Shown here one piece after another: positions 25,511 through 38,270 of a stretch of 64,000 nucleotides of DNA. The DNA is from Streptomyces olivaceus. GTDB taxonomy: Bacteria; Actinomycetota; Actinomycetes; Streptomycetales; Streptomycetaceae. Both the position numbers and the translations under genes were made by a program. Numbering within the stretch: the stretch's first letter is position 1; each line of letters starts with the position of its first letter. The stretch is taken from contig NZ_JOFH01000005.1 in NCBI RefSeq assembly GCF_000721235.1, positions 1 through 64,000 of the forward strand. The letters are read 5' to 3'. The notes below the pieces were generated by a model that was not told the origin of the DNA, searched no databases, and saw only the letters and a list, made by a program, of their open reading frames with translations.

Positions 25511-27294
25511 GCGTCACCGACACCCCTCCCGCCCCGGCCGTCCTGCGTACGGCGACCGGACGCGAGGCCGCCCGCTGGGTCGCGGCGCACTGCCGCGAGG
25601 CACCCTGGCTGACGACGGCCACCGTGCTCACCACGGTGGCCGGAGCGGCCCTCCAGGTGCTGCCGGTACTCCTGCTCGGGCGGGTGGTCGACGCCGTGGC
25701 CGGCGGCGAGTCGCAGTCCGTGCTGGTCACGATCGGCGCCCTGATGGTGGCCGCGGCACTGCTCGGCGCCGCGGCCACCGCGGTGTCGACGTACCTCGTC
25801 GGACGGCTGGGCGCCGATCTCCTCGCCCGGCTGCGCGAGGGTGCCGTCCGCGCGGTCCTCGGCATGCCCAGCGCCCGCGTCGAACAGGTGGGCCGCGGCG
25901 ACGTGCTGTCCCGGGTCGGCGACGACGTCGCCGTGCTCTCCAAGGGCATCCGCACGGCCGTCCCCACGGTGTTCTCGGCGGGCGTGCTCGTCGCCATCGC
26001 CACGGCCGGCATGTTCGGTCTCGACTGGCGCCTCGGCCTCGCGGGCGCCGGCGCGCTGCCCGCGTACGCGCTGGCCCTGCGCTGGTACCTCCCGCGCTCC
26101 GCCCCGCTCTACCAGCGGCAGCGGGTGGCGCAGGCCGACCGGGCGCAGGCCCTGATCAGCGGCCTCAACGGCATCGACACGGTCCGGGCGTACCGGCTGG
26201 AGGGCGCCTTCCGCGAGCAGGTCACCCGGGAGTCGTGGCGGGTGCGCCAGCTCGGCGTCGAGGTGTTCCGGTTCTTCGGCCGCTTCGTCGGCAGGGAGAA
26301 CCGCGCCGAGTTCATCGGGCTCACCCTCATCCTGCTGGTGGGATACGCCCTGCTGGAGGCCGACGCCGCCACACTGGGCGAGGTGTCGGCGGCCCCGCTG
26401 CTGTTCCACCGGCTGTTCACTCCGCTGGGCGCCATCATGTTCACCTTCGACGAGGCGCAGAAGTCGGGCGCGAGCCTCACCCGGCTGGTCGGTGTGCTCG
26501 GCGAGGACACGCAGGACCGCCTCGTGGGCGACGCGTCCGTTCCGCGGGCCGCGGCCGGCGCGTACCCGGTGACGGTCGAGGGGCTGACGTTCACCTACCC
26601 GGGTGCCGAGGAGCCGGTCCTGAGGGACGTCGACCTCACCATTGCGGCGGGCGGTTCGCTGGCCCTGGTCGGCGCCACGGGCGCGGGCAAGACGACGCTG
26701 GCCGCGCTGGTCGCCGGTACCGGGAGGCCGCAGTCGGGGTCGGTGCGCGTGGGGGCGACCGACCTGGCCGGGCTGGACGAGGCCGGGGCACGGGGGCTGG
26801 TGAGCATCCTGACCCAGGAGGCGCACGTCTTCTCCGGTCCGCTCCGCGACGACCTGCGGCTGGCCGCCCCGGACGCGACCGACGCCGAACTCGCCCACGC
26901 GCTGCGCACCGTCGGAGCCGGGGGATGGGCCGACACCCTGCCCGACGGCCTCGACACCCTGGTGGGTGAGGGCGGCGAGCGCCTCGACGCGACCAAGGTC
27001 GCCCAGGTCGCCCTCGCCCGGCTGGTGCTGAGCCGGTCGCCGGTGGTGGTGCTCGACGAGTCCACGGCGGAGGCGGGCAGCGAGGGCGCCGCCGAACTGG
27101 AGCGGGCGGTACGGGCCGCGTGCGCCGGCCGGACCACGCTGTTCGTGGCGCACCGGCTGACCCAGGCGATGGCGGCGGACCGGATCGCCGTCCTGGACGC
27201 CGGACGGGTCGTGGAGGAGGGGACGCACGAGGAGTTGGTGGCTCTGGGCGGCCGGTACGCACGGCTGTGGCGCGCTTGGCGCGAGGGTAGTTAG
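25507..27294 (+). CDS. cchG: ABC exporter-type half-transporter with degenerate signature motif
   Basis: 595 residues, GTG start overlapping the cchF stop (GTGA). About six spans lie between 30 and 300, and the nucleotide-binding domain follows. Walker A is intact (GATGAGKTT, Lys395), as are the Q-loop (ILTQEAHVFSGPL), Walker B (VVVLDEST, Asp517 Glu518) and H-loop (His549). The ABC signature is not recognisable. Where LSGGQ belongs the chain reads GEGGERLDATKVAQ (487-500), and the D-loop is AEAGSEG. CchI shows the reverse pattern, so the two probably form one heterodimer. Its role is siderophore transport, with direction uncertain (export, or IrtAB/YbtPQ-like import). Confidence 0.9.
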   Translation: MSVTDTPPAPAVLRTATGREAARWVAAHCREAPWLTTATVLTTVAGAALQVLPVLLLGRVVDAVAGGESQSVLVTIGALMVAAALLGAAATAVSTYLVGRLGADLLARLREGAVRAVLGMPSARVEQVGRGDVLSRVGDDVAVLSKGIRTAVPTVFSAGVLVAIATAGMFGLDWRLGLAGAGALPAYALALRWYLPRSAPLYQRQRVAQADRAQALISGLNGIDTVRAYRLEGAFREQVTRESWRVRQLGVEVFRFFGRFVGRENRAEFIGLTLILLVGYALLEADAATLGEVSAAPLLFHRLFTPLGAIMFTFDEAQKSGASLTRLVGVLGEDTQDRLVGDASVPRAAAGAYPVTVEGLTFTYPGAEEPVLRDVDLTIAAGGSLALVGATGAGKTTLAALVAGTGRPQSGSVRVGATDLAGLDEAGARGLVSILTQEAHVFSGPLRDDLRLAAPDATDAELAHALRTVGAGGWADTLPDGLDTLVGEGGERLDATKVAQVALARLVLSRSPVVVLDESTAEAGSEGAAELERAVRAACAGRTTLFVAHRLTQAMAADRIAVLDAGRVVEEGTHEELVALGGRYARLWRAWREGS

Positions 27295-27309
27295 GCAAGC
27301 CTTAGTTAA
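27291..27309 (+). promoter_or_regulatory. DmdR-type iron box upstream of cchH
   Basis: TTAGGCAAGCCTTAGTTAA matches the reverse consensus at 14 of 19 positions and begins on the cchG stop codon. A second partial word AAGTTAGCC follows directly. It could give cchH an internal iron-regulated promoter. Confidence 0.6.
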
Positions 27310-27350
27310 GTTAGCCTGCCGTCATTCCTTGGAAGGGCGTTGAGTCTTCG

Positions 27351-30300
27351 ATGATGGAACCGACCGCTCGTCTCGTACTGCTTTCTCCCAAGCACCTCAC
27401 CGACCTGCGCCGGCGGACCGGCGACCACTCCGACACCGCCCTCGCCACGGCGTGCGCCATCGGGCTGTCGTACTGGGCGACGGGACAGAGCCCCGCCGGT
27501 CTCGACCTCACCGCGGCCACCCTCTTCGGCGACGTGCTCGGCTGGGCCGACAACGGAGGTGCGGCGCCGGAGGGCTGGGGCGTCGCGGCGGACGGCCGGA
27601 CCATCACCCTGCCGGAGGGCGTCGTGCCCGACGACGCGCAGCTCGCGCTCGACGACCTGGCCGACTTCCCCGGCCGCCCGCTCGGCACCATCGGCCCCGC
27701 CGGCCCGACGGCACGGCTGGAGAACCTGGCCCGGTGGAACGACACCGACGCCGACCGGGAGCGCCCGACCCTGATGGAGATGTTCCTGGAGCAGGCGCGC
27801 GCCAGACCGGGGGCCGTGGCCGTCGTCGACGAGCGGCGCACGCTGACGTACCGGGAACTGAGCGACCGTTCCGCCCAGTTGGCCCACCGGCTGCGCGAAC
27901 GGGGGCTCAGCGACGAGGACGTCGTCGGCATCTCCCTGGAACGCTCCGCCGACATGGTCGTCGGGCTGCTCGGCGTGCTCCGGGCCGGCTGCGCCTTCGT
28001 CCCGCTGGACCCGCACTGGCCCGCCGAACGCCGGGCCGTCGTCGCCGCGGACGCCCGAGTCGCCGTGCAGCTCAACGCGTCAGGCGAACCCGCCCCGCAC
28101 GAACCGGAGGCCGTGCCCGTCGACCTCGCCGACTGGCGGCACGGCGACCGTCCCACCGAGGGGCCCGACCCCACCGTCCGGGGCGACGCCCTGGCCTACG
28201 TCATCTTCACCTCCGGCTCCACCGGGCGCCCCAAGGGCGCGATGATCCGGCACGAGGCGATCAGCGAACGCCTGCTGTGGCAGGTCCACGAGATCCTGGA
28301 CTTCGGCCACGACGACGCCTCGCTGTTCAAGGCGCCGCTCTCCTTCGACATCTCCATCAACGAGATCTTCCTGCCCCTGGTGTGCGGCGCCCGGCTCGTG
28401 GTCCTGCGCCCGGGCGGCGAACGCGACCCGCACCACCTGCTGGGCGTCATCGCCGAGCAGCGCGTCACCTTCACCTACCTGGTCTCCTCCATGCTGGACG
28501 TCCTCCTGGAGATGGCGGGCGACACCGGGAGGCTGGACAGCCTGCGCCACGTGTGGTGCGGCGGCGAAGTGCTCACCCCGGAGCTGTACGAGCGCTTCCG
28601 CACCCAGCTGGACATCCCGCTCTACCACGGCTACGGCCCCGCCGAGACGACCATCGGCGTCTCCCACGTCGTCTACCGGGGCGCGGCGGAACGCCTGTCG
28701 ACGTCCATCGGCCGGGCCAACCCCAACACCCGGCTGTACGTCCTGGACGACGAGCTGCGCCCGGTCCCGGTCGGCGTCGGCGGCGAACTGTACGCGGGCG
28801 GCCTCCTCCTGGGCCGCGGCTACGTGAACGCCCCGGGCCTGACGGCCTCCCGGTTCGTCGCCAACCCCTTCGCCGACGACGGCTCCCGGCTCTACCGGAC
28901 CGGCGACCTCGCCCGCTTCGCCCCGGACGGCTCCCTCGACTTCCTCGGCCGGGCCGACAACCAGATCAAGATCCGCGGCATGCGGCTGGAGATCGAGGAC
29001 GTCGAGGCCGGCCTCGCCGAGCACCCCGGCGTCCGCCACACCTGCGTCGTCCCGAAGAAGAACACCGCGGGCGGCACCTACCTGGTGGGATACGTGATCC
29101 CCGCCGCCGGGCACGGGAGTCTGCGGGCCGACGAGGTCAAGGCCTGGGCGGCCGGGCACATGGTGGAGTACATGGTGCCCACCCATGTCGTGGTGATGGA
29201 CGCCTTCCCGCTCACCGCCAACGGCAAGCTCGACCGGCAGGCGCTGCCCGAGCCCACCGTCGCCGCCTCCGCGGCCCGCCCGCCCGGCACCGAGAACGAA
29301 CGCGCCGTCTGCACGGCGGTCGCGGCCGTCCTGCAACTGGACGAGGTCGGCACCGACCAGGACTTCTTCCGGCTCGGTGGGGACAGCATCCTCGCCATCT
29401 CCCTGCTGAGCGCCCTGCGCGACGCCGGCCTCTACGTCACGGCACGGCAGATCTTCACCCACAGCACCGTGGGAGCGCTGGCGGCGGTGGCGAGCCGCGA
29501 GGACACCGCGGCCGTCGACCACCGCGACACCCCGACCGGCACCGTCGTCGGGCCGCCCGTCGTGCAGTGGCTCGGCGAGACGACAGGCGCCATCGACGGC
29601 TTCGTGCAGTCGGTCGTGCTCAACACCCCGGCCGCCCTGACCGCCGACGCCCTCGACGAGATCCTCACCGCCCTCGTCCGCCGCCACCCCATGCTGCGCG
29701 CCCGGCTGGTGCGCGGCGACCGGTGGGGCTTCGACATCCCCGACGAGGTCCCGGCCGGCGCGCTCTGGCAGGAGAGCGACCGGCCGCTGGACTCCTGCAC
29801 GGCCCTCGCCACCGAGGCGCTGGACCCGGCGGGCGGCGCGATGCTGCGCGCCGTCTGGCGCCGCTCCGCACGGCAACTGGTCCTGGTCGCCCACCACGTG
29901 GTGATCGACGGGGTGTCCTGGCGGGTGCTGATGGAGGACCTGGCCACGGCGTGGCGGCAGTACGCCTCGGGAGCACCGGTCGAACTGCCCGTGGTGGGCA
30001 CGTCGTTCCGCCGCTGGACCGGGCTCCTGGAGCGGGCCGCCTCCGACGCGGACGGTCAGTACTTCCGTCGTCCGCTGCCCGCGGCCGACGAGCCCGTGGG
30101 CCGACGCGCGCTCACCGAGGACGACACCGTCGCGCGCGAGCGGATCCGCACGGTCGAGACCGGGGCCGAGACCACGGCCGCGCTCCTCGGCACGGTCCCC
30201 GCCGCGTTCCACGCGGGGGCGGGCGACGTACTCGTGACCGCCCTGGCCGTCGCCCTCGCCCGCCGGCGCCGCGACCTCGGCCAGGACCAGACCTTCGCCC

Positions 30301-33300
30301 ACCTCGAACTGGAGGGCCACGGCCGCGAGGCCGCGTTCGTGGCCCCGTCCGCCGGATTCGAACCGGAACTCTCCCGGACCGTGGGCTGGTTCACCACCCT
30401 CTTCCCGGTGGTCGTGGACCCCGGCACGGCCCCCGACCTCACCGCGCCCGCGTACCTCGCCACCGCCCTCAAGGCGGTCAAGGAGGACCTGTCCCAAGTA
30501 CCGGACAACGGCATCTCCTACGGCGCCCTGCGCTACCTGAACCGGGTCGCGTTCGACGCGCCGGCCCCCCAGGTGCTCTTCAACTACCTCGGCCGCTTCG
30601 ACGCGGGAGCACCGGGGGACTGGCAACTGGCCGGGAGCACGGGACAACTGGGTGAGAAGCGCGACCCGGCCATGCGCCTGCCCAGAGCACTGGAGTTCAA
30701 CGCCGTCGCGGAACCCGGCCCCGACGGCGAGTACCGGCTGCTCACCACCGTCTCCTGGCCCGAGGGCCTGTTCACCGACCAGGACATCGACGCGCTCGCC
30801 GGACACTTCCAGGACGCCCTGACCGGACTGGCCGCGCTCGAACGGGGCGGCCACTCGCCCGCCGACTTCCGCCCACTGCGGCTCACCCAGGCCGACGTCG
30901 ACGACCTGGACGGCCCGGCCCTGCGCGACATCCTCCCGCTGACCCCGCTGCAGGAGGGCCTGTACTTCCACTCGGTCTACGACGACGAGGCCGCCGGCAG
31001 CTACGTCGAGCAGCAACTGCTCACCCTGGACGGCGACGTGGACGCCGACCGGCTCGCCACCGCCGCCACCCGCCTGCTCACGCTCCACCCCGGCCTGGCC
31101 GCCCGCTTCACGGCCCTCGCCGACGGCCGGGTGGTCTCCGTGCTGGAGAGCGGTCACCACGCGCCCTTCACCACGCTGGACCGCCCCGGCATCACCGACG
31201 AGGAGATCCGCGACCTGGCCGAGCGGGACCGCCGGGCCGGCTTCGACCTCGCCACCGGACCGCTGATGCGCTACACGCTGATCCGGGCGGGAGCGGGCCG
31301 GCACGTACTGGTGCAGACCGTGCACCACATCGTCGCCGACGGCTGGTCGGTGCCGCCGATGCTGCGCACCCTGCTGGCCGAGTACCACCGGCCGGGGAGC
31401 GCCCACCCGCTCGGCGGGTTCCCCGAACACGTACGCCGGCTCGCCGCTCTCGACGACCGGGAGAGCGACCGGATCTGGAGCGAGCAGCTCGCCGGGCTGG
31501 CAGGCCCCTCGCTGATCGCCGAGGGCCACACCCCCTCCGACCGGTTCGCGGACACCGCCACCACGGCCGGCATCGACGTCGACGCGGCCGCCCGCGCGGC
31601 CGGAGTACCGCTGAGCGTGGCCGTGCACAGCGCCTGGGCACTGACCCTGGGCGGCATCCTGCACAGCGAGGACGTCGTCTTCGGGTCCACGGTCTCCGGC
31701 CGCGACGCGGACGTCCCCGGCATCGAGAACATGGTCGGCCTGCTCATCAACACCGTCCCGGTGCGGGCCCGCTGGAGGGCGGACACGACCGCCGCCGAAC
31801 TGCTCGCCCAGGTGCGCGCACACCAGAGCGCGGTACTGCCCCACCAGCACGTCTCCCTGGCGAGGACCGCCCGGCACACCGGTACCGGACCCCTCTTCGA
31901 CACCCTGGTGGTGTTCGACGTGGCCACCGACGTCGGCGCACTGCGGGAACCCGGCGACACCCTGGTCGTCACCGACATCGTCAACGAGGGCGCCCCGCAC
32001 TACCCGCTGACGCTGGTGGTCGAGCGCACCCCCGACGGCACCCCGCGCTTCAACGCCGTCCACGACGCCGCGCTGCTGCGCGAGTCACAGGTCCAGGACA
32101 TCCTGCACACCTTCACCCGCACCCTCGCCACCCTGCTCACCAGCCCGGACACCCCGGTCGCCGCCCCCGCCCCGCACACCGCCCGGCGCGCGCCGGCCGT
32201 CGCTCCGGCGACCCTGGGCGACCTCCTCGACGCCGCCGCCCGCCGCAACCCGGCCGCCACCGCCGTCACCCAGTGCTCCCTGGACGGCGCCACCCGCTCC
32301 CTGACCTACGGCGAACTGACCGAGGCGAAGGACGGTCTCGTCGCCGTCCTGCGCGCGGCCGGCGCCGGGCCCGGCCGGCTCGTCGCCGTCGCCGTCCCCC
32401 CGTCCGTCGAACAGGTCGTCGCCCTGACCGCCGTGACCGGCGCGGGCGGGGCGTACGTACCCCTCGACGCCGCCCACCCGGACGAGCGGCTGGAGTACAT
32501 CCTGGCCGACGCCGCCCCGCAGGTGGTCCTCGTGGACCGGGAGCAGCGCGAACGCTTCACGCGGCTGCTGGAGCGGGCGGGCGTACCGGCCCGCGTGCTG
32601 GTGCAGGGCGACGAGCCGGCGCCGGCCGACGACGGGCCGGCGTCCCCCGCGGGTTGGCACGACCCGGCGTATGTGATCTACACGTCCGGGTCCACGGGCC
32701 GCCCCAAGGGCGTCGTGGTCCCGCACTCCAGTGTGGTCACCCTGCTCGCCCACACGCAGGCGGACATGGGGTTCGGGCCCGGCGACGTGTGGGTCCAGTT
32801 CCACTCCTTCTCCTTCGACTTCGCGGTCTGGGAGCTGTGGGGCGCACTGGCCCACGGCGGCGAGCTGCTGGTGCCGGAGTACGCGCTGACCCGCTCGCCG
32901 GTCGACTTCCACCGGCTGGTCCGCGAGCACCGGGTGACCGTCCTCAACCAGACGCCCTCGGCCTTCCACCGCTTCATCGAGGCGGACCGGCACGCCGGTG
33001 AGCCGCTGCCCGCCCTGCGCCGGATCGTCTTCGGCGGCGAGGCGCTCGACCTCGGACGGTTGCGCGACTGGGTCGAACGGCACGGCACCGCCACGCCCGA
33101 ACTGGTCAACATGTACGGCATCACCGAGACCACCGTCCACGTCACGCACCGGGTGCTCACCGACGCGGACTTCGGCCCCGGCGACGCCCCCAGCCCGATC
33201 GGCACGCCCCTCCCCGGCCTGGTCGTCCACCTGCTCGACGACCGGCTCAGGCCGGTGCCGCCGGGCCGGGTGGGCGCCGTCTACGTCGCCGGCGACCAGG

Positions 33301-36300
33301 TGTCGCTGGGCTACCTGGGGCGGCCGGGACTCACCGCGGGCCGGTTCGTGGCCGACCCGTTCACGGGTGACGGCTCGCGGATGTACCACACGGGCGACCT
33401 CGCCCGCCGCACCCTCGACGGAGAACTGCACTTCGCCGGACGCGCCGACGACCAGGTGCAGTTGAAGGGCTTCCGCGTCGAACCGGGCGAGGTGGAGGCC
33501 GCCCTCCGGGACCTCGACGGGGTGAGCGACGCGGCCGTCACCGTCGCGGACGGCGGCGACCACCTGGTGGCGCACGTCGTGGGCCGGGTGCCCGGCGACC
33601 TCACCGCCCTCCTGGCGGCACGGCTGCCCGCCCACATGGTCCCGGGCCGGGTCCTGTCCGTGGACGCCCTCCCGCTGACGGTCAACGGAAAACTCGACCG
33701 CAAGGCCCTCGCCGAGCACGCCGCGAACGCCCCGCTGCCCGCCGGGGCCCTCCACCGGACGGGTTCCGGCAGCGCCGCCGCCGACGCACCGGCGGTGCTG
33801 GACACGGTGGTCCGCGTCTTCGCCGAGACGCTGCCCGGCTCCACGCCGGACGCCGACACCGACTTCTTCGCCGCCGGGGGCGACAGCATCGTCGCCATCA
33901 CCCTCATCAACCGCGCCCGTGCGGCCGGCCTGTCGGTCACGCCCCGGGACGTCTTCCTGCTGAAGACACCGCGCGCGCTCGCCGAACACCTCACCGCGAG
34001 CACACCACCGCCTGCGACCCCCGAGCCCGTCCGCCGCGAGGACGGCCCGCTGCCGCCCACCCCGATCATGCTGCGCCAGCGCGAGCTGGGCGGCTCGCTC
34101 GCCCGGTTCGCCCAGGCCAGGACGCTTCTGGCGCCCGAGGGCACCGCGTTCGCCGACGTGGAGCGCGCCGCGCGCGCCGTGGTGGCCGCACACCCGGCGC
34201 TCCGGCTGCGCCTGCGCGTCGACCACGGCGTCTGGTCCCTGCGCACGGAGGCCGACCGCGAGGTCACGGTCGTCCGGGCCGACGGCACCGACACGACGGC
34301 CGCCGCCGACGAGGCCGCTTCACGCCTCGACCCGGAGTGCGGGGACGTGGCCGCGTTCTCCTGGCTGGCGGCCAACCGCACCCTGGTCGTCACCGTGCAC
34401 CACCTCGCCGTCGACGCCGTGTCCTGGCTGATCCTCCTTGACGACCTGGCCGGAGCACTGCGCGGGACGCCCGTGCCGGCGCCGACCACCTCCTACGCCG
34501 AGTACGCCGAAGCACTGACGCACCGGGCGGCCCACGCGGCCCCCGGCCTCGGCCACTGGACCACCACCCTCGAGGCCCCCACGCCGCTGCCCCCGCCCGA
34601 AGCGCTGCGCGAGACCACGGCCGTCCTCGCGCCCGGCATCAGCGACCGCCTGACCCGAACCGCGCCCACCGCGCTCGGCCTCGGCCTCACCGAGCTGCTG
34701 TGCGGCGCGCTGCGCACCGCGCTGACCCGCATCCAGCCCTCGCCCACCGACCTCGCCGTCGACCTGGAGCGGCACGGCCGGGTCCCGGCCCTCGAACACC
34801 ACGACTACACCCGCACCGTCGGCTGGTTCACCGCCGTCGCGCCCGTCCGCCTGACACCGCACACCGACCCAGTCGCCGCCGCCCGCGAGGTCACCGAACG
34901 CCGCCCCGACGAGCGGGAGCACGTCGCCTACGGACTGCTCCGGTACCTCAACGCGCAGACCGCCCCGCTGCTCACCGCCCGCCCGCAGGTGCTGTTCAAC
35001 TACCTCGGCCGGGGCGCCGAGTCCGAGGCCCCGCGCCTGGCGGGCGGTGACCGGGGCAGCCCGTACGCCGTCGAGGTGAACGCCTGGACCGACGCGGCCA
35101 CAGGCAGCCTGCACGCCGTCTTCACCCTCGCCGAGGGCATCCCCGACACCCTCACCGCACACTGGCTGGCGGCCCTGGAGCAGCTCGCGGACAGCGCCGC
35201 CACGGCCGAGCGCACGGCACCGGTCACCCCCCTCCAGCGGGGCCTGTACTTCCAGTCCCAGCTGACCGGCCCGACCGGACACTACGTCGCCCAGAGCTGG
35301 TTCACCCTCGAACGGCGCCTGGACACCGACGCGCTGGCCGACGCCATGGCCCACGTGATCGCCCGGCACCCGGTCGCGGGCGCCGGCTTCACCACGGACG
35401 ACGACGGCAACCCGGTCCAGGTCCTCGGCGCGGGCCGGCGGGTCCCGGTCCGCACCGTCGAGGCGGCCACGGACGCGGAGGCCGAGGCCCTGCGTCGCGC
35501 GGACCGCGACACCGGCTTCGACCCCGCCGAACCGCCGCTCGTCCGGCTCACCGTGGTGCGGCTGCCCGGGGACCGCGACGGCCTGCTGCTCAGCTACCAC
35601 CTGCTGCTGTGGGACGGCTGGTCGCGCGAGACCGTGCTGCGGGACCTGTTCGACGCCTACGAGGACATCCTCGCGGGCACCCCCCTCGACACCGCCCCCG
35701 CCACACCCCGCTTCGAGGACCACGCCCGGGCACTCGCCGCCAGGGACCCGGCTCCCGCCGAACGCTTCTGGTCCGAGCACCTCGCCCCGCTGCCCGGCCC
35801 GACCCTGCTGGCCGGACCTGCGCCGTCCCTCTCCGACGACCTGCCGCACGCGCTGGTCCACACCCTCACCGCCGCGGAGTCGGAGCGGCTGAGGGAGACG
35901 GCCAGGACCCACGGGGTCACGCTGAACTCGGTGCTGACCGGCGCGTTCGGCCTCCTCCTCGGCGCCCACACCGGACGAGCCGACGCCGTGTTCGGCGTGA
36001 CCGTCTCCGGACGCGAGGGCGAGGGCGCGTCCGGCGTCGTGGGCGTCCTGCTCAACACCGTGCCCATGTGGACGCGGGCCCGGCCGCACGACACCGTCCG
36101 CGCCTACCTCACCGCCGTACAGGCGGCCCGGGTCGCGGCCATGGAGCACGAGCACCTCGGGCTCGGCGAGATCCAGCGGGCCGCCGGACACGACACGCTG
36201 TTCGACAACCTCTTCGTGCTGCAGAACTTCCTGGACCTGGACGCCTTCGCCGAGATGAACGCCCGGCACGGCATCACCTCGGTGCGGGCGGACGACTCCA

Positions 36301-38270
36301 CCCACTACCCGTTCACCTGGGTCGTCACCCCCGGCGACCGGCTCACCGTCAAGCTGGAGCACCGCGACCACGACGCCGGCCGCGCCCGGCGCCTCCTCGA
36401 CGACTACCTGCGCGTCCTGGCCGACCTGGCCGCCTCCGACGGACCGCTCGGCGCCCTGCCGGGCCCGGCGCCCGCCCCCGCGCCCGGCGCCCGCACCGAC
36501 ATCGGCACGGACACGGTCGTCGACCGCTTCGACCGGGTGGCCGACCGCGACCCGCGGCGCGTGGCCCTCGTCGCCCACGGCTCGACCCTGACCTTCGCCC
36601 AACTCCGCGACCGCAGCCGCGCGGTGGCGGGCGTACTGGTCCGGCGCGGCATCGGCCCGGAGACCACGGTGGGCATCGCCGTGCCGCGCTCCCTCGACTC
36701 CGTCGTGGCCCTGTTCGCCGTACTGCGCACCGGTGCCGCCTACGTGCCCCTGGAGCTGGACCACCCCGACGAGCGCATCGCCGCGATCGTGGCGGACGCC
36801 CGTCCGGACGTCACCCTCACCGTCGGCACGGTCGCGCCCCGGCTCACCGGCGACCTGATCGAACTGGACCGACCGCTGCCGGAGGCCGAGCCGTACGTGA
36901 CGTTCGCCCCGGACGACCCGCACCGGCTGCGGCACCCCGCGTACATCATCCACACCTCCGGATCGACCGGGAAGCCCAAGGGCGTGGTGACCGAGTACGC
37001 GGGCCTCACCAACATGCTGGTCAACCACCGGCGCCGGATCTTCGAACCGGTCCTCGCCGAGCACGGCCACCGCACCTTCCGGATCGCCCACACCGTGTCC
37101 TTCGCCTTCGACATGTCGTGGGAGGAGCTGCTGTGGCTCGCCGACGGCCACGAGGTGCACGTCTGCGACGAGGAACTGCGCCGCGACGCACCCCGGTTGG
37201 TGGAGTACTGCGCCGAGCACGCCGTCGACGTCGTCAACGTGACGCCCACCTACGCCCAGCAACTGGTGGCCGAGGGCCTGCTCGACGACCCGGCGCGCCG
37301 GCCCGCCCTGGTCCTCCTCGGCGGAGAGGCCGTCACCCCGGCGCTGTGGCGGCGGCTCGCCGAGACCGAGGGGACCGTCGGCTACAACCTGTACGGGCCG
37401 ACCGAGTACACCATCAACACCCTCGGCGTCGGCACCTTCGAGTGCCCGGACCCGGTGGTGGGCGTCGCCATCGACAACACGGACGTCCACGTCCTCGACC
37501 CCTGGCTGCGGCCGCTGCCCGACGGCGTCCCCGGCGAGCTGTACGTCTCCGGCATCGGCATCGCACGCGGCTACCTCGGGCAGACCGCGCAGACCGCGCA
37601 CCGCTTCGTCGCCTGCCCCTTCGGCGCCCCCGGCGAGCGGATGTACCGCACCGGCGACCTGGTGACCCGCCGCCCCGACGGCAACCTCACCTACCTGGGC
37701 CGCACCGACCAGCAGGTCAAGATCCGGGGGCACCGGGTCGAACTCGGCGAGGTGGAGGCCGTGTTCACCGCGCACCCGGCGGTGCGGTTCGCCGCCGCCG
37801 TCGCCCAGCCCGACCCGCAGGTCGACGGGGCCCACCGGCTGGCCGCCTACCTGGTGCTGGACGGCGCCGACCTCGCGACGGTCGCCGCCGAAGCGGGCGC
37901 CGGGCTGCCGGACTTCCTGCGCCCGACGCACTACGCCCAGGTGGACGGCATCCCGCTGACCGTGAACGGGAAGGCCGACACCAGGGCCCTGCCGGAGGCG
38001 AAGCCGCTGGGCGCCCTGACCACGGCGGGGGAGCGCCCTCCCGCGACGGAGACCGAGACGACGGTGTGCGAGTTCTTCGCCGAGGCACTGGACCTGGACG
38101 ACGACGAGGTGAGCGCGGTGAGCGACTTCGTGTCCCTCGGCGGGCACTCCATGCTGGCGGTACGGCTGACCGGGCTGCTCCGCCGGGAGTACGGTCCAGT
38201 GATCACGATCCGCGACCTGTTCACCCTGCGCACCCCGGAAGCGATTGCCCGCCACCTCGATGACCACTGA
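27351..38270 (+). CDS. cchH: coelichelin non-ribosomal peptide synthetase, three modules
   Basis: 3639 residues, order A-T-E / C-A-T-E / C-A-T with no thioesterase. Adenylation core motifs [10 protein letters not shown] lie near 287, 1778 and 3202, and carrier serines are S679, S2179 and S3600. The ten-residue codes read from the chain are DINYWGGIGK, DFWNVGMVHK and DMENLGLINK. These are the published-type codes for N5-formyl-N5-hydroxyornithine, threonine and N5-hydroxyornithine. E domains show HHVVIDG (848) and HHLAVDA (2350). C2 has HHIVADG (1325), while the last C domain has HLLLWDG (2750-2756) and lacks the second His. In the known pathway module 1 acts twice, giving a tetrapeptide. CchK should assist the A domains. 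Confidence 0.95.
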   Translation: MMEPTARLVLLSPKHLTDLRRRTGDHSDTALATACAIGLSYWATGQSPAGLDLTAATLFGDVLGWADNGGAAPEGWGVAADGRTITLPEGVVPDDAQLALDDLADFPGRPLGTIGPAGPTARLENLARWNDTDADRERPTLMEMFLEQARARPGAVAVVDERRTLTYRELSDRSAQLAHRLRERGLSDEDVVGISLERSADMVVGLLGVLRAGCAFVPLDPHWPAERRAVVAADARVAVQLNASGEPAPHEPEAVPVDLADWRHGDRPTEGPDPTVRGDALAYVIFTSGSTGRPKGAMIRHEAISERLLWQVHEILDFGHDDASLFKAPLSFDISINEIFLPLVCGARLVVLRPGGERDPHHLLGVIAEQRVTFTYLVSSMLDVLLEMAGDTGRLDSLRHVWCGGEVLTPELYERFRTQLDIPLYHGYGPAETTIGVSHVVYRGAAERLSTSIGRANPNTRLYVLDDELRPVPVGVGGELYAGGLLLGRGYVNAPGLTASRFVANPFADDGSRLYRTGDLARFAPDGSLDFLGRADNQIKIRGMRLEIEDVEAGLAEHPGVRHTCVVPKKNTAGGTYLVGYVIPAAGHGSLRADEVKAWAAGHMVEYMVPTHVVVMDAFPLTANGKLDRQALPEPTVAASAARPPGTENERAVCTAVAAVLQLDEVGTDQDFFRLGGDSILAISLLSALRDAGLYVTARQIFTHSTVGALAAVASREDTAAVDHRDTPTGTVVGPPVVQWLGETTGAIDGFVQSVVLNTPAALTADALDEILTALVRRHPMLRARLVRGDRWGFDIPDEVPAGALWQESDRPLDSCTALATEALDPAGGAMLRAVWRRSARQLVLVAHHVVIDGVSWRVLMEDLATAWRQYASGAPVELPVVGTSFRRWTGLLERAASDADGQYFRRPLPAADEPVGRRALTEDDTVARERIRTVETGAETTAALLGTVPAAFHAGAGDVLVTALAVALARRRRDLGQDQTFAHLELEGHGREAAFVAPSAGFEPELSRTVGWFTTLFPVVVDPGTAPDLTAPAYLATALKAVKEDLSQVPDNGISYGALRYLNRVAFDAPAPQVLFNYLGRFDAGAPGDWQLAGSTGQLGEKRDPAMRLPRALEFNAVAEPGPDGEYRLLTTVSWPEGLFTDQDIDALAGHFQDALTGLAALERGGHSPADFRPLRLTQADVDDLDGPALRDILPLTPLQEGLYFHSVYDDEAAGSYVEQQLLTLDGDVDADRLATAATRLLTLHPGLAARFTALADGRVVSVLESGHHAPFTTLDRPGITDEEIRDLAERDRRAGFDLATGPLMRYTLIRAGAGRHVLVQTVHHIVADGWSVPPMLRTLLAEYHRPGSAHPLGGFPEHVRRLAALDDRESDRIWSEQLAGLAGPSLIAEGHTPSDRFADTATTAGIDVDAAARAAGVPLSVAVHSAWALTLGGILHSEDVVFGSTVSGRDADVPGIENMVGLLINTVPVRARWRADTTAAELLAQVRAHQSAVLPHQHVSLARTARHTGTGPLFDTLVVFDVATDVGALREPGDTLVVTDIVNEGAPHYPLTLVVERTPDGTPRFNAVHDAALLRESQVQDILHTFTRTLATLLTSPDTPVAAPAPHTARRAPAVAPATLGDLLDAAARRNPAATAVTQCSLDGATRSLTYGELTEAKDGLVAVLRAAGAGPGRLVAVAVPPSVEQVVALTAVTGAGGAYVPLDAAHPDERLEYILADAAPQVVLVDREQRERFTRLLERAGVPARVLVQGDEPAPADDGPASPAGWHDPAYVIYTSGSTGRPKGVVVPHSSVVTLLAHTQADMGFGPGDVWVQFHSFSFDFAVWELWGALAHGGELLVPEYALTRSPVDFHRLVREHRVTVLNQTPSAFHRFIEADRHAGEPLPALRRIVFGGEALDLGRLRDWVERHGTATPELVNMYGITETTVHVTHRVLTDADFGPGDAPSPIGTPLPGLVVHLLDDRLRPVPPGRVGAVYVAGDQVSLGYLGRPGLTAGRFVADPFTGDGSRMYHTGDLARRTLDGELHFAGRADDQVQLKGFRVEPGEVEAALRDLDGVSDAAVTVADGGDHLVAHVVGRVPGDLTALLAARLPAHMVPGRVLSVDALPLTVNGKLDRKALAEHAANAPLPAGALHRTGSGSAAADAPAVLDTVVRVFAETLPGSTPDADTDFFAAGGDSIVAITLINRARAAGLSVTPRDVFLLKTPRALAEHLTASTPPPATPEPVRREDGPLPPTPIMLRQRELGGSLARFAQARTLLAPEGTAFADVERAARAVVAAHPALRLRLRVDHGVWSLRTEADREVTVVRADGTDTTAAADEAASRLDPECGDVAAFSWLAANRTLVVTVHHLAVDAVSWLILLDDLAGALRGTPVPAPTTSYAEYAEALTHRAAHAAPGLGHWTTTLEAPTPLPPPEALRETTAVLAPGISDRLTRTAPTALGLGLTELLCGALRTALTRIQPSPTDLAVDLERHGRVPALEHHDYTRTVGWFTAVAPVRLTPHTDPVAAAREVTERRPDEREHVAYGLLRYLNAQTAPLLTARPQVLFNYLGRGAESEAPRLAGGDRGSPYAVEVNAWTDAATGSLHAVFTLAEGIPDTLTAHWLAALEQLADSAATAERTAPVTPLQRGLYFQSQLTGPTGHYVAQSWFTLERRLDTDALADAMAHVIARHPVAGAGFTTDDDGNPVQVLGAGRRVPVRTVEAATDAEAEALRRADRDTGFDPAEPPLVRLTVVRLPGDRDGLLLSYHLLLWDGWSRETVLRDLFDAYEDILAGTPLDTAPATPRFEDHARALAARDPAPAERFWSEHLAPLPGPTLLAGPAPSLSDDLPHALVHTLTAAESERLRETARTHGVTLNSVLTGAFGLLLGAHTGRADAVFGVTVSGREGEGASGVVGVLLNTVPMWTRARPHDTVRAYLTAVQAARVAAMEHEHLGLGEIQRAAGHDTLFDNLFVLQNFLDLDAFAEMNARHGITSVRADDSTHYPFTWVVTPGDRLTVKLEHRDHDAGRARRLLDDYLRVLADLAASDGPLGALPGPAPAPAPGARTDIGTDTVVDRFDRVADRDPRRVALVAHGSTLTFAQLRDRSRAVAGVLVRRGIGPETTVGIAVPRSLDSVVALFAVLRTGAAYVPLELDHPDERIAAIVADARPDVTLTVGTVAPRLTGDLIELDRPLPEAEPYVTFAPDDPHRLRHPAYIIHTSGSTGKPKGVVTEYAGLTNMLVNHRRRIFEPVLAEHGHRTFRIAHTVSFAFDMSWEELLWLADGHEVHVCDEELRRDAPRLVEYCAEHAVDVVNVTPTYAQQLVAEGLLDDPARRPALVLLGGEAVTPALWRRLAETEGTVGYNLYGPTEYTINTLGVGTFECPDPVVGVAIDNTDVHVLDPWLRPLPDGVPGELYVSGIGIARGYLGQTAQTAHRFVACPFGAPGERMYRTGDLVTRRPDGNLTYLGRTDQQVKIRGHRVELGEVEAVFTAHPAVRFAAAVAQPDPQVDGAHRLAAYLVLDGADLATVAAEAGAGLPDFLRPTHYAQVDGIPLTVNGKADTRALPEAKPLGALTTAGERPPATETETTVCEFFAEALDLDDDEVSAVSDFVSLGGHSMLAVRLTGLLRREYGPVITIRDLFTLRTPEAIARHLDDH

